A DNA stretch of 64,000 bases from Flaviflagellibacter deserti (GCF_042652085.1 NZ_JBHSJF010000002.1:138394-202393); one strand, 5' to 3'. Shown: positions 18,379 to 27,928, counted from the stretch's first letter. The notes: a model not told the origin generated them from the sequence alone. A program made the numbers and translations.

Positions 18379-19803
18379 CTAGCGCCGGAAGCGCAGGCCC
18401 ATCTCGATCAGATCCGATGTGTAATCCTCGCCGGGCACCGAGCTTTCGAGCTTGAGGTGCGCGACGCGGGCACGAAGTGCCACCGAGCGCGTGAACCGGT
18501 ATTCGACCCCGAGATCGGCCGAATATTGGTCTTCGACGAAGTCCGCGCCCTCATAGTCGACACGGTCGTAGGCGAGCTGCCCCGTCAGGATCAGATTGCG
18601 TCGCAGCGCGTGCTCGACCTTGATGGAGGTCGAGCGGTTGACCGCGCCGGAAGCTCCGGGAAGCGTCGTCTCGTCGATGCTGGACGCGCCTGTCAGGGTC
18701 ATGGTCGTGAGCACGGACGGGCGCCAGATCAGCGAGCCCTCGGCGATGAGGCCATCGATCGTTTCGAGCTTTGATGAATCCGGGTCGCGACGCCCATAGC
18801 CCGCTTTGCCCTCGATTGCGATGAGCGCGCTCGGTTCGAAACGCGCGCCGAGCAGGGCTTCCACGCCGGTCGAATCACGCTTCTCCTGCAGGAAGTCGTC
18901 ATCCGCCTCGTAGAGATGGCGATTGCCCGCCACTTCGACGAAAGGTTCGAGAGCCGGGCTCAGCTCGTAGCCGATGCGCTCGCGCAGTTCGTAGGCGGTG
19001 TAGTTGCGGGGCGAGTTGTCGAGCGTGTCGCCGTTGTTGAGCTTCGAGTCGGCATAGAAGTAACGGTCGGCCGAGAGGGTCGAGCCGATCGACAGGCGGT
19101 TCGGCTTGTAGGTCGCACCGACGCTGATGCCCGATGTGTAGACCTCCGTCCGGCCGACGACGCTCTCCGGTACTTCCGGATCACCGGGCCGGTCGCTGCC
19201 GATCGTGCCCCGGATCGCGAGATCGATCTTGAGGTCACTTCGAGCATCGAGGCGAAGCGCCATGTCGCCTGCGAAATCCGGCGTGTCGAGGTCGTGGATG
19301 TCCTGGTAGGCGATGTAGGCGCCACGGATCTTCGCCGTGAATTGATGGCGCGCCCAGTCGGAGGCGACGTCGAGGTCCGCTTCGGCGCGGGTGAAGGTCG
19401 AGCCCTTGCCGCCGGCTTCCGCGCGCGGATTGCTCTCATAACCGCCGGAGGTCTCGAAGCTCGGCTTCAGGATGAAACTGCCAGCGCGAACGCCTAGGGG
19501 AGCATAGGGATCGTCCTCCTCGATCCGCCTCTTGCGGCGCGGCTCAACGATCTCCGCCGGGCTAGGCGGCATGGCGTCTTCGAGCGGCGGCTCGGCGAAG
19601 CTCGTGTCGGGGGCGCTCTCGAAAGCCGGGAAGCCGAGGTCGTCGGACGATGTCGGCGGCGTCTCGGCCAGGGTTCCCCGTAGCTCCTGCGCGACGGCCG
19701 GATGGGCGAACGCCGCCAAGGCGAGGGCGCAGAGAATCGACCGGCCAGGCGGCAGGGCTCCGCCCAGACGGGTGCGAAGCGGAGCCTTTCGCCGTCCCAA
19801 CAT
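18379..19803 (-). CDS. outer-membrane beta-barrel protein (BBP2-like)
   Basis: A 474-residue protein with a signal peptide, an acidic/Pro-rich linker of about 60 residues ending RRKRRIEEDDPYAP, and then a long series of amphipathic strands (SFILKPSFETSGGYESNP, YRFTRSVALRARVAHLKLE) ending with aromatic/Arg at the C-terminus (MGLRFRR). The pattern fits the BBP2_2 putative beta-barrel porin family found beside exopolysaccharide genes. Adjacent galU and kdsD are consistent with a surface-polysaccharide context, but the role is unknown. Confidence 0.75.
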   Translation of the reverse strand: MLGRRKAPLRTRLGGALPPGRSILCALALAAFAHPAVAQELRGTLAETPPTSSDDLGFPAFESAPDTSFAEPPLEDAMPPSPAEIVEPRRKRRIEEDDPYAPLGVRAGSFILKPSFETSGGYESNPRAEAGGKGSTFTRAEADLDVASDWARHQFTAKIRGAYIAYQDIHDLDTPDFAGDMALRLDARSDLKIDLAIRGTIGSDRPGDPEVPESVVGRTEVYTSGISVGATYKPNRLSIGSTLSADRYFYADSKLNNGDTLDNSPRNYTAYELRERIGYELSPALEPFVEVAGNRHLYEADDDFLQEKRDSTGVEALLGARFEPSALIAIEGKAGYGRRDPDSSKLETIDGLIAEGSLIWRPSVLTTMTLTGASSIDETTLPGASGAVNRSTSIKVEHALRRNLILTGQLAYDRVDYEGADFVEDQYSADLGVEYRFTRSVALRARVAHLKLESSVPGEDYTSDLIEMGLRFRR

Positions 19804-19911
19804 GGTTAAGAACCATTGAACAGGAAGGGTTAACGCGCGGTTGCGGAGGGCGCGCTTGCTGCCGTCCCGGCACGGGGCTAGAAACGCGTCTTGTCGCAGG
19901 AGGACGCGTTT

Positions 19912-20910
19912 TTGTCCCTGAAGCCCGTCAGTACCGAAGCGCGGGAAGAGCCGGCGCTCGTTTCAGCCCGCAACACTCTCGAGACCGAAGCCGGCGGGCT
20001 TGCGCTCCTTGCCCGCGCCCTCGATGGCGAACTGGGTACGGCATTCCTCCGGGCGGTCGACAAACTGCAATCGGCCGAAGGTCGCGTGATCGTCACCGGA
20101 ATGGGCAAGAGCGGCCATGTCGGGCGGAAGCTGGCGGCGACCTTCGCCTCGACCGGCACGCCCGCGAGCTTCGTGCACGCGGCCGAAGCCAGCCATGGCG
20201 ATCTCGGCATGATCACGAAGCGAGATGTCGTGATCGCGCTGTCCTGGTCGGGCGAGACCCTCGAACTGCGTGATATGCTGCACCACACGCAGCGCTACGA
20301 TATTCCGCTGATCGCGATCACCGCCAATCCGGAAAGCGCGCTCGGCTCGAACGCCGACATCGTGCTCTGCCTGCCGAAGGCGCCGGAAGCGTGCCCGCAT
20401 GGCCTGGCGCCGACGACCTCGACGACGATGCAGCTTGCACTCGGCGATGCGCTGGCGATCGCGCTGCTGGAAGTTCGACGCTTCACCGCGGAGGGTTTCC
20501 GAGGGTTTCATCCCGGCGGCAAGCTTGGGGCCGGCCTTATCCATGTCGAGGATCTGATGCATGGCGGCGATGAGATGCCGCTCGTTGGCACGGGTACTCT
20601 GATGTCCGAGGCGATCTCGGCGATCAGCGCGAAAGGCTTCGGCTGCGTCGGCGTGGTCGACGCGGATGGACGTCTCGTCGGCATCGTGACCGACGGCGAT
20701 CTGCGCCGCCACATCTCGCCGGTCCTGCCCAGCCTTCCGATCGACGATGTGATGACCCGCTCGCCGAAAACCGTCGCGAAGGGAGAGATCGCGAGCTCCG
20801 CGATCGAACTGATGAACTCCGGTAAGTTCACGGCGGTTTTCGTCGTCGAGAACGGCCGTCCGGTGGGGCTGCTTCATCTGCACGATCTGCTGCGGGCAGG
20901 GGTCGCCTGA
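19912..20910 (+). CDS. kdsD: arabinose-5-phosphate isomerase (KpsF/GutQ family)
   Basis: The 332-residue product has an N-terminal SIS domain (VIVTGMGKSGHVGRKLAATF, then SWSGETLELRDML) and two CBS repeats at the C-terminus (LIHVEDLMHGGDEMP, GIVTDGDLRRH, IDDVMTRSPKTVA). It isomerises ribulose-5-phosphate to arabinose-5-phosphate for KDO synthesis. No ATG lies at the right place; a strong AGGAGGA (19898-19904) seven bases before TTG 19912 decides that start over the TTG at 19891. It is divergent from the outer-membrane barrel gene. Confidence 0.93.
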   Translation: MSLKPVSTEAREEPALVSARNTLETEAGGLALLARALDGELGTAFLRAVDKLQSAEGRVIVTGMGKSGHVGRKLAATFASTGTPASFVHAAEASHGDLGMITKRDVVIALSWSGETLELRDMLHHTQRYDIPLIAITANPESALGSNADIVLCLPKAPEACPHGLAPTTSTTMQLALGDALAIALLEVRRFTAEGFRGFHPGGKLGAGLIHVEDLMHGGDEMPLVGTGTLMSEAISAISAKGFGCVGVVDADGRLVGIVTDGDLRRHISPVLPSLPIDDVMTRSPKTVAKGEIASSAIELMNSGKFTAVFVVENGRPVGLLHLHDLLRAGVA

Positions 20911-20976
20911 AGGTCTTCAGTTCCGCACAAGCTTTCTGAGCGATATCAAGTTTGTGAGCCAAAAACCGTCCCAGGT

Positions 20977-20991
20977 TTAACGTCGGGTTAG
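20977..20991 (+). promoter_or_regulatory. CtrA-like box upstream of motA-like gene
   Basis: TTAACGTCGGGTTAG matches TTAA-N7-TTAA with one mismatch and ends 54 bases before the motA-like start codon at 21046. CtrA controls motility genes in many alphaproteobacteria, so the placement is meaningful, but no experiment is implied. Confidence 0.4.
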
Positions 20992-21045
20992 AACAAGCCT
21001 GCATAAACTCCAGTGTTCCCGCGTGGGTTACTGGGGTTTGCGTAG

Positions 21046-21816
21046 ATGGATCTTGCATCGCTAATCGGCTTTGGTCTTGCGATGGCCGTGGTCGGCGGTC
21101 TGATGGTACTGGGCGGCGACCCGTCGATCTTCCTCGACTCGCATTCGGTGATCATCGTGTTCGGCGGCGCGCTGGCCGCCACAATGATCCGTTTCCCCCT
21201 CCATGCGACCCTGCACGGCTTTCCGGTCGGTCTGAAATACGCGTTCACGATGCGGAAGGTCTCCGCACGGGATCTGATCGTCGAGATCGGCCAACTTGCC
21301 GACACGGTTCGCAAAAACGGCCCGTTGGCGCTCGAGAACGTGCAGGTATCGGACCCCTTTCTGGGAAAGGGCGTCCGCTACATCGCCGACGGCTATGACG
21401 GCGACTTCATCCGCGAAAGCCTCGAACTGGAGCGCGACCTCCTGCTCGGCCGCCTCAGCGAAGGCGAGAAGATCTTCCGCTCGATCGGCGATTGCGCCCC
21501 GGCCTTCGGTATGGTCGGCACGCTCATCGGCATGGTGCAGATGTTCGCCAACATGCAGGACCCCTCGACCCTGGGTCCCTACATGGCCATCGCGCTGACC
21601 GCGACCCTCTACGGCGCGCTGATGCAGAACTTCGTCGGCATTCCGATCGCCGACAAGCTGCACCTGAAATTCGCCGAGGAGGACCTCAACCTCACGCTCA
21701 TCATCGACGGCATCATGCAGATCCGCGACGCAAAGAGCCCGGCGCTCGTGCGCGAGATGCTGCTGGCCTACCTGCCCGAGAAGCACCGGGCAGAGATGCT
21801 AGAGGATGCGGCCTGA
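21046..21816 (+). CDS. motA: MotA/PomA-type stator subunit
   Basis: At 256 residues this has the four-helix MotA plan: two N-terminal membrane helices (IGFGLAMAVVGGLMVLGG and VIIVFGGALAATMIRF), a cytoplasmic domain with charged helices (GKGVRYIADGYDGDF, RSIGDCAPAFGMVGTLIGMV) and two C-terminal helices. It forms the ion channel with the next gene product and drives flagellar rotation. The 3-base gap to the downstream MotB-like gene shows an operon. No other flagellar genes are in the window. Confidence 0.9.
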   Translation: MDLASLIGFGLAMAVVGGLMVLGGDPSIFLDSHSVIIVFGGALAATMIRFPLHATLHGFPVGLKYAFTMRKVSARDLIVEIGQLADTVRKNGPLALENVQVSDPFLGKGVRYIADGYDGDFIRESLELERDLLLGRLSEGEKIFRSIGDCAPAFGMVGTLIGMVQMFANMQDPSTLGPYMAIALTATLYGALMQNFVGIPIADKLHLKFAEEDLNLTLIIDGIMQIRDAKSPALVREMLLAYLPEKHRAEMLEDAA

Positions 21817-21819
21817 TCC

Positions 21820-22650
21820 ATGGCACGTAAAAGGAAAGGCGATGCCCACGCTGGCGGTCACGGCTGGTACGTAACCTTCGCCGACCTGATGGCGCTCTTG
21901 ATGGCGTTCTTCGTCGTCGTCGCCGCGGCCTCGTCCGCCGACAAGGCCAAGATGGCCGCGATGGTCGGTTCGATGCGCGAGGCGTTCGGCGTTCAGACCA
22001 GGCAGCCGGAACAGGCCGGCATCATTGAGATCGACGGTTCGCCTGTCCGCGGCAAGCCGAAGAATGTCGCACACGTGGATCCCGAGGATACGACACAGAG
22101 GCCGGGACCGATCGAGCAGCAACTCGATACCGGCCCCATGAACGCCGGACATAACTCGAAATACCAGATGGCGGCGACGACACTCCGTCAGGCGCTGCAG
22201 CAGATGCCTGAAATCTCGGAGATATCGCAGAACATAGTGATCGAGGAATTGCCGGAAGGCGTGGCGATGCAGATCGTCGACCAGGATGGCCGATCGATGT
22301 TCGCTGAAGGATCGGCGGAGCCGAACGAACGTACGAGGGAGGCGCTGGTTGCGCTTGCCCCGGTGCTGCGCTCGCTGCCGGAACGCATCGCCATCATCGG
22401 TCACACCTCGCAATCACAGACAGCCGCGACGCCTGACTACGGACCATGGGAAATCTCGGCCGACCGCGCCAATTCCGTGCGCCGCGTGCTGCGAGAGAGC
22501 GGCGTGCCGGCCGACCGTTTCCACTCCGTCGTCGGCCGTGCCGATACCGAGCCGCTCTATCCGGACAATCCGTTCCTGGCCGCCAACCGGCGCGTGACGA
22601 TCCTGCTAATGTCGGAAGCGCCGCCGGTGCCGACGAACGTGCAGCCGTAA
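21820..22650 (+). CDS. motB: MotB-type stator subunit with OmpA-like peptidoglycan-binding domain
   Basis: The 276-residue protein has a basic N-terminus, one membrane helix containing the proton-carrying Asp (WYVTFADLMALLMAFFVVV, Asp22), a plug/linker region and a C-terminal OmpA_C domain (ERIAIIGHTSQSQ, SADRANSVRRVLRESGV, ADTEPLYPDNPFLAANRRV). It anchors the MotA ring to peptidoglycan. Start ATG 21820 is three bases after the MotA stop. Confidence 0.9.
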   Translation: MARKRKGDAHAGGHGWYVTFADLMALLMAFFVVVAAASSADKAKMAAMVGSMREAFGVQTRQPEQAGIIEIDGSPVRGKPKNVAHVDPEDTTQRPGPIEQQLDTGPMNAGHNSKYQMAATTLRQALQQMPEISEISQNIVIEELPEGVAMQIVDQDGRSMFAEGSAEPNERTREALVALAPVLRSLPERIAIIGHTSQSQTAATPDYGPWEISADRANSVRRVLRESGVPADRFHSVVGRADTEPLYPDNPFLAANRRVTILLMSEAPPVPTNVQP

Positions 22651-22685
22651 AATAGTCTCCCGGAGCGCATCGCGATATCCGGAAT

Positions 22686-23135
22686 CTACGCCACCGGCGC
22701 GACGATCAAAACCGCGCCGTCCGTTCCCTCGACACGGATGCGCGTTCCGGCGGCGAGATCGGGGCCGCTGATCCTCCAGACCGTATCGTCGATCTTGACC
22801 CGCCCGCGGCCGCTGACGATGGGCTCCTCGAGCGTGAACTGGCGGCCGACATAGAGTTCGCTCCGGCGATGCAATACGGGCTCGGACGATGCCGGCCCGT
22901 GACCGCGCGAGAAGCGCCACCAGCCGACCACGGCGATGATCGATAGCGCGGCGAAGGCGAGGATCTGACCCTGCCAACCCCAGTCGACGACGAGCATGAG
23001 CAGGCCGGTCGCGATGGCCGCCACGCCTAGCCAGAGCATGAACGTGCCCGGAGCGACGATCTCGATGCCGAGGAAGAGGAGGCCGAGGACGAACCAGGTC
23101 CAGACGCCGAGACTTTCGAGCCAGCCCAGGATCAT
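22686..23135 (-). CDS. NfeD family membrane protein
   Basis: A 149-residue short NfeD: two or three membrane helices in the first 80 residues (WTWFVLGLLFLGIEIVAPGT, IATGLLMLVVDW) and a C-terminal OB-fold-like beta domain (GRGRVKIDDTVWRISGPDL). NfeD proteins pair with SPFH/stomatin proteins in membrane microdomains. The start is one base from the stop of the SPFH gene on the same strand, the usual operon. Confidence 0.9.
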   Translation of the reverse strand: MILGWLESLGVWTWFVLGLLFLGIEIVAPGTFMLWLGVAAIATGLLMLVVDWGWQGQILAFAALSIIAVVGWWRFSRGHGPASSEPVLHRRSELYVGRQFTLEEPIVSGRGRVKIDDTVWRISGPDLAAGTRIRVEGTDGAVLIVAPVA

Positions 23136-23136
23136 G

Positions 23137-24126
23137 TCAGGCGTCCGGCGTCTGAATGGTCGGGGGCACTGAGCCGCGGCGTGCCGCAGGGGCCGAGCGA
23201 GGTGTCTCCTGCGCGTCGCCGATGGCGGATTTGGCGATCTCGGCGATGCCGGCCAGCGAGCCGATGATCGCGGTCGCCTCGACCGGCAGGATCAACGTTT
23301 TCTGATTGGGCGAGGAGGCGAACTTGCTCAGCGCGGCGACATATTTGTCGGCGATGAAATAGTTCAGCGCCGCTAGATTGCCGCTGGCCACCGCCTCCGA
23401 GACGACGCTCGTTGCCCGTGCCTCGGCCTCGGCCGCGCGCTCGCGGCCCTCGGCATCGCGGAACGCTGCTTCCCTGCGGCCCTCGGCTTCAAGGATCTGC
23501 GCCTGCTTCTTGCCTTCGGCGCGCAGGATCTCGGACTGGCGCTGGCCTTCCGATTCCAGGATCGAGGCGCGCTTCTCGCGCTCGGCCTTCATCTGCCGGC
23601 CCATCGCGGCGACGAGGTCGACCGGCGGGCGGATGTCGCGGATCTCGATACGGGTGACCTTGACGCCCCAGGGCGAGGCCGCGGCGTCGACCACCTTGAG
23701 AAGGCGTTCGTTGATCTCGTCGCGCTGCGACAGAAGATGGTCGAGGTCCATCGAACCCATGACCGAGCGGATATTGGTCATGGTCAGGTTGAGGATCGCC
23801 GATTGCAGATCGGTCACCTCGTAGCTTGCGCGAGCGGCGTCGACGACCTGATAGAAATTGACGCCGTCGACCTGCACCGTGGCGTTGTCGCGGGTGATGA
23901 CCTCCTGGCTCGGGATGTCGAGCACCTGCTCCATCATGTTCACCTTGCGGCCGACGCGGTCGATGAAGGGGATGATGAGGGTCAGGCCCGGCGTCAGTGA
24001 GCGGGTGTATTTCTGGAAGCGCTCGACAGTGTAGTTGTAGCCCTGCGGCACGGTCTTCACGCCGGCGGCGACGACAAGGACCACGAGTGCCAGCAGAACG
24101 ATGGCGAAGACGTCGAATCCGAACAT
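23137..24126 (-). CDS. SPFH/Band 7 protein (QmcA/stomatin-like)
   Basis: The 329-residue protein begins with a membrane anchor (FGFDVFAIVLLALVVLVVA) and continues with a Band 7 domain (VPQGYNYTVERFQKYTRSL, LDIPSQEVITRDNATVQVD), a long Glu/Arg/Ala coiled coil with repeats of the ILEAEG type, and a variable tail. It scaffolds membrane domains and protease complexes. First gene of a two-gene operon with NfeD. Confidence 0.92.
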   Translation of the reverse strand: MFGFDVFAIVLLALVVLVVAAGVKTVPQGYNYTVERFQKYTRSLTPGLTLIIPFIDRVGRKVNMMEQVLDIPSQEVITRDNATVQVDGVNFYQVVDAARASYEVTDLQSAILNLTMTNIRSVMGSMDLDHLLSQRDEINERLLKVVDAAASPWGVKVTRIEIRDIRPPVDLVAAMGRQMKAEREKRASILESEGQRQSEILRAEGKKQAQILEAEGRREAAFRDAEGRERAAEAEARATSVVSEAVASGNLAALNYFIADKYVAALSKFASSPNQKTLILPVEATAIIGSLAGIAEIAKSAIGDAQETPRSAPAARRGSVPPTIQTPDA

Positions 24127-24320
24127 GGTGCAGGGGCCCTTTTGGTTGCGGCGACTGTGATGTGTCGGATCGAAAGTCTCAAGAGCATGACGAAAGGTTC
24201 AAATCGGCCGCTCAGGGTGGTTGATTTCGGGGCGCGATTGGCATAGTAAGCCGCCTCCGCCGATGCTTCGACATCAGTAACGACCGCTCACGCGGCAAAG
24301 ATTTTTGCAGGCCTGAACCG

Positions 24321-24446
24321 ATGAAGATCCGCAACTCCCTCAAGTCGCTGCGCGACCGCCATCGGGACAACCGCATCGTCCGCCGGAAGGGCCGCGTCTA
24401 CATCATCAACAAGACGCAGAAGCGCTTCAAGGCTCGCCAGGGCTGA
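24321..24446 (+). CDS. rpmJ: ribosomal protein bL36, cysteine-free type
   Basis: A 41-residue protein starting [20 protein letters not shown] and ending KRFKARQG. It matches the C-minus form of bL36 (YkgO type) with a Ser/His-poor core and no zinc cysteines. The gene is short and stands alone with a normal ATG. The usual alphaproteobacterial L36 is of this form. It has no operon partner here; the next gene starts 76 bases downstream. Confidence 0.92.
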   Translation: MKIRNSLKSLRDRHRDNRIVRRKGRVYIINKTQKRFKARQG

Positions 24447-24522
24447 TTGCCCGGCGTGCTGTCCACCGGACGCGCGCCTTTATCCTTTGACGTGAGACGC
24501 CACGCGCCCTAGCCTCTAGGGC

Positions 24523-25149
24523 ATGAGCGCAGCAACACGGTCTCTTCTTCTCTCCGTTTTCCTCCTCATGCCGGCGGCCGCTTCCGCACAGGACGCGCCG
24601 AAGGACCAGACGCCCGCGCCTCAAGAGACGCCGTTCGTCGCCGACGGCAACTCGCAGCAGAATCGCGAGGCGCGTCTCGATCGCCTGTTCGACAGCCTCT
24701 CGGGTGCGAAGGATGCGGATGAGGCAAAGCGCTTCGAGAACACGATAGAGGTGCTGTGGGCGCAGTCCGGCAGCGACACGGCCGATCTTTTCGCCGCCCG
24801 CGCCGTCGACATGCTGACGGAGGCGCAGGACCAGGACGGCGCGCTGCGCATGCTGAACGCGGCGCTGGAAGCGAAGCCCGATTATGCCGAGGGCTGGAAC
24901 AAGCGGGCGACCCTGTTCTTCATGAAAGGCGACTACGCGCATGCGATGCGCGATATCCGCGAGACGCTGCGCTATGAGCCGCGCCATTACGGCGCCTGGG
25001 CCGGGCTCGGCCGCATCCTCGACCAGACCGGCGACAGCAAGAAGGCGCTCGACGCCTATCGCCGCGCGATCGCGATCAACCCGTATATGGACGGGTTGAA
25101 GGACGAAGTGTCCCGCCTGACCACGAAAGTCCGCGGCGAGGAGCTCTGA
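24523..25149 (+). CDS. periplasmic TPR-repeat protein
   Basis: A 208-residue protein with signal peptide (MSAATRSLLLSVFLLMPAAASA), a short disordered stretch and about four TPR-like helix pairs, the clearest being NAALEAKPDYAEGWNKRATL and YRRAIAINPYMDGL. Likely a periplasmic protein-interaction scaffold. It is codirectional with rpmJ and converges with the DUF1036 gene. Partners unknown. Confidence 0.82.
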   Translation: MSAATRSLLLSVFLLMPAAASAQDAPKDQTPAPQETPFVADGNSQQNREARLDRLFDSLSGAKDADEAKRFENTIEVLWAQSGSDTADLFAARAVDMLTEAQDQDGALRMLNAALEAKPDYAEGWNKRATLFFMKGDYAHAMRDIRETLRYEPRHYGAWAGLGRILDQTGDSKKALDAYRRAIAINPYMDGLKDEVSRLTTKVRGEEL

Positions 25150-25161
25150 TTTTCTCTTGAG

Positions 25162-25689
25162 TTAGCGGGTGGTGCCGGTGGTCGGCACGCTGCGGTCGGC
25201 CATCGCGGCGTCGGGCCTGGCCTGGACCTGGGTCTGCTCGTTGGTCGAGCCTTCGGTGAGCTGAACGGTCCAGCTGCGCTGCTCGCCGGTATCGATCTCG
25301 AAGAAGCCGGTGCGGCTGTAGCCGCGCGTCAGGCAGTTATCGATGCCCTTGATCGTGAATTCCTTGTCCTTGGTGCACATGAAGGCACCGCCGCCCCATT
25401 CGCCGCCATGGTCGTAATCGAGGGCGTAGACGTAATAATAGCGGGCGACGAGGGGGCCCTTGAGCAGCGTCTCGCAGCTCGATCCGCCGACATTCCACCA
25501 GCCTTCGGTGATCCAGGTTTCACCGTCCTTGTAGCCGATGGCTACGCCGACGCGACTGGACGTGGCATTGCATAAGCGGAAATCGACCGCCCAGGCCGCG
25601 CTTGCACACGCAGTACTCAGTGCCAGCACGCTGAGTGTGAGGAACGAACGTCTTCCCCCAACCCGGCGCTTCGGAGCGGGGACCCTCAT
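25162..25689 (-). CDS. DUF1036 secreted protein
   Basis: The product (175 residues from ATG 25689) has an Arg-rich N-terminus and hydrophobic signal (RRSFLTLSVLALSTACASAA), then the DUF1036 core: VDFRLCNATSSRVGVAIGYK, WITEGWWNVGGSSCETLLKG, YYYVYALDYDHGGEWGG and NCLTRGYSRTGFFEID. DUF1036 proteins are exported, with conserved cysteines, function unknown. An ATG at 25737 is in frame and cannot be excluded; neither start has a strong ribosome-binding site. Confidence 0.82.
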   Translation of the reverse strand: MRVPAPKRRVGGRRSFLTLSVLALSTACASAAWAVDFRLCNATSSRVGVAIGYKDGETWITEGWWNVGGSSCETLLKGPLVARYYYVYALDYDHGGEWGGGAFMCTKDKEFTIKGIDNCLTRGYSRTGFFEIDTGEQRSWTVQLTEGSTNEQTQVQARPDAAMADRSVPTTGTTR

Positions 25690-25809
25690 CCCATTACAGC
25701 TCGCGTCAGCCTTACGGTGGCAATTCTCATTCCCCATCCCCCTTACGCTGTCAACGTTCCCATCGGTGACAAGGCGATAGAGCGCGCCAAAAAGGGCGGC
25801 ATCGCGGCA

Positions 25810-26727
25810 CTATGGTCGTTCTTCAAGTGATTCGCCCTGCGGTCGCGCAATCCAGATCCCCAACAGAATGACTGCTCCGCCAATCGCCTGGATGATCGAG
25901 ATCGGTTCGGAGAGGATGATCCAGCCAAACAGAGCGGCGGCGATCGCCTCGAGGAAGATGACGAGCGACGAGAAGGTCGCCGGCAGATGTCCGAGCGAAA
26001 AGGCAAGAAGGCCTTGGCCAGCCGCGTGGCTGACGAGCGCGAGCGCGAAAAGCATCGCAAGGCTCGCCGCCGAGTCCGGGAAGAAGTTCTGCTCGCGGAT
26101 CAGCGCGACCACACCGAGGATCAGGGCGGTGATGATCGTCGAGGCGAACGTGATGCGGGCCGCGCCATGCGTCTTGCGGGCGGCGCCGACGGCCAGGAAA
26201 TAGCAGCCGAAGAAGACCGCGGTGATGAGGCCGTAAAGGTCGCCGGAGAGGCGTTCCGGATCGACCTGCATGCTCTCGCCCACCAGGAGCCCGCCGCCGA
26301 TCATCGCCAGCCCGAGGCCGACGACGACGGAGCGGCCGATATGCTCGCTCTTCATCAGCCAGGTGCCGAACAGCACCCAGAACGGCGCGGTGGTGGCGAA
26401 GAAGGTGGCATTGGCGACCGTCGTGTTGAGGATCGCGAGGTGCCAGAAGAACAGATCGCACGCGAAGAAGATGCCCGCGAGAACGATCGGCAGGCTGAAC
26501 AGCTTTCCGTTCGATCCGGCCGGTGCCGTGCGGGCCTCGTAGCGGTCCCAGGCCCAGAGAACGGGGAGGGCGAGCGCGACGCGCCAGAAGGCGCTGGTGG
26601 TCGGGCCGACATCGACGAGGCGGACGAAGATCGGCGAGGCGCCCATGGCCACGGCGCCGGCAACGAGCGCGATAAAGGCGCCGATATGCGTGCCCGAGCT
26701 TTCGTCGGTCCCGGTGGATGCGGTCAT
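25810..26727 (-). CDS. DMT-superfamily (EamA) transporter
   Basis: The 305-residue protein has about ten predicted membrane helices in two EamA repeats, e.g. FIALVAGAVAMGASPIFVRL near the N-terminus, VVVGLGLAMIGGGLLVGES in the middle and PISIIQAIGGAVILLGIWIA at the end. EamA members export metabolites or amino acids; the substrate is unpredictable. Divergent from the N-formylglutamate amidohydrolase-like gene. Confidence 0.9.
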   Translation of the reverse strand: MTASTGTDESSGTHIGAFIALVAGAVAMGASPIFVRLVDVGPTTSAFWRVALALPVLWAWDRYEARTAPAGSNGKLFSLPIVLAGIFFACDLFFWHLAILNTTVANATFFATTAPFWVLFGTWLMKSEHIGRSVVVGLGLAMIGGGLLVGESMQVDPERLSGDLYGLITAVFFGCYFLAVGAARKTHGAARITFASTIITALILGVVALIREQNFFPDSAASLAMLFALALVSHAAGQGLLAFSLGHLPATFSSLVIFLEAIAAALFGWIILSEPISIIQAIGGAVILLGIWIARPQGESLEERP

Positions 26728-26783
26728 TCGACTGTGCGGCTTTCTATGGCAGGGCGCGGGTTAGGTTACTATGCTCGGGTTTC

Positions 26784-27629
26784 ATGCTTCACACTCCCGC
26801 GACCGAACCCTACCGCGCACCGTTCGATGTGCTGCCCGGCAGACCGGGCAACCGGCTTCTCATTCTCTGCGACCACGCGACGAATGCGTTGCCGCCAGCC
26901 TATGGCACGCTCGGCCTAGCGGATTCCGAGTTCCGCCGCCACATTGCATATGACATAGGCGCCCGTTGGGTGACGCACGCGCTTTCCGAAAAGCTCGGTG
27001 CGCCGGCCATCCTGTCGGGCTTTTCGCGATTGCTGATCGACCCCAATCGCGGTCCGGACGATCCTACCCTGGTGATGCGGTTGTCCGACGGCGCGGTGAT
27101 ACCCGGCAATGGTCGGATCGACGAGGCCGAGGTCGTGGAGCGGACGCGGCTATACCACGAGCCCTACCACGCCGAGATCAAGCGGCAGATCGATGCCATG
27201 CTAGGGGCCGGCGATGTGCCGGTGATCCTTTCAGTGCACAGTTTCACGCCCAATTGGAAGACGGTCGCCCGGCGCTGGCACGCGGCCTTGCTCTGGGACA
27301 AGGACCCGCGGTTCGCACGACTGCTGATCGATGCGCTCGAGGCCGACGGCGATCTCGTGGTCGGCGACAACGAACCCTATGACGGCGCGCTGGAGCGCGA
27401 CACCCTCTACACCCACGGAACCGTGCGCGGGCTGCCGCATGCGTTGATCGAGATCAGGCAGGACCTTATCTCGGAGGAGACGCAGGCGATCGCCTGGGCG
27501 GAGCGTCTGGCGCGGATCATCCCGCCGATGCTGGACGGCCCTGCGCTGTCGCAGATCGAATATTGGGGCTCACGGGCTCACGATGGACGCCGGGCGCCGC
27601 CCGTGCCGGCCGACAAGGAACAGAGATGA
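26784..27629 (+). CDS. N-formylglutamate amidohydrolase family protein
   Basis: A 281-residue member of the FGase family: LLILCDHATNALPPAYGTLG, HIAYDIGARWVTHALSEK, SRLLIDPNRGPDDPTL and ILSVHSFTP carry the conserved His/Asp/Glu metal residues. FGase (HutG type 2) deformylates N-formylglutamate in histidine breakdown, but no hut genes are here, so the exact substrate is open. ATG 26784 chosen; the frame is open 66 bases further. Its TGA overlaps the next ATG (ATGA), indicating coupling to DUF1244. Confidence 0.88.
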   Translation: MLHTPATEPYRAPFDVLPGRPGNRLLILCDHATNALPPAYGTLGLADSEFRRHIAYDIGARWVTHALSEKLGAPAILSGFSRLLIDPNRGPDDPTLVMRLSDGAVIPGNGRIDEAEVVERTRLYHEPYHAEIKRQIDAMLGAGDVPVILSVHSFTPNWKTVARRWHAALLWDKDPRFARLLIDALEADGDLVVGDNEPYDGALERDTLYTHGTVRGLPHALIEIRQDLISEETQAIAWAERLARIIPPMLDGPALSQIEYWGSRAHDGRRAPPVPADKEQR

Positions 27630-27928
27630 GCGATATCGACCAGAAGACGATGACTGAACTCGAAGCGGCGGCGTTCCGCCGGCTCGTCCGGCATCTGCGC
27701 GAGCGCGCCGACGTGCAGAACATCGACATGATGAACCTCGCCGGGTTCTGCCGGAACTGCCTGTCGAACTGGATGAAGGACGCCGCCGACGAAAAGGGCG
27801 TGCCGCTGACCAAGGACGAGAGCCGCGAGCTCGTCTACGGCATGACCTACGACGAGTGGAAGACGAAAAATCAGGCAGAGGCGACGCCGGACCAGCAGAA
27901 GGCGTTCGCGGAGCGCCAGGGCCACTGA
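27626..27928 (+). CDS. DUF1244 family protein
   Basis: A 100-residue protein matching DUF1244: RLVRHLRERADVQNIDMMNL, AGFCRNCLSNWMKDAA and SRELVYGMTYDEWK. The family has a conserved FCRNC motif, forms a small helical fold, and is found across proteobacteria without known function. It starts by ATGA overlap with the amidohydrolase gene, so the two are likely cotranslated. Confidence 0.9.
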   Translation: MSDIDQKTMTELEAAAFRRLVRHLRERADVQNIDMMNLAGFCRNCLSNWMKDAADEKGVPLTKDESRELVYGMTYDEWKTKNQAEATPDQQKAFAERQGH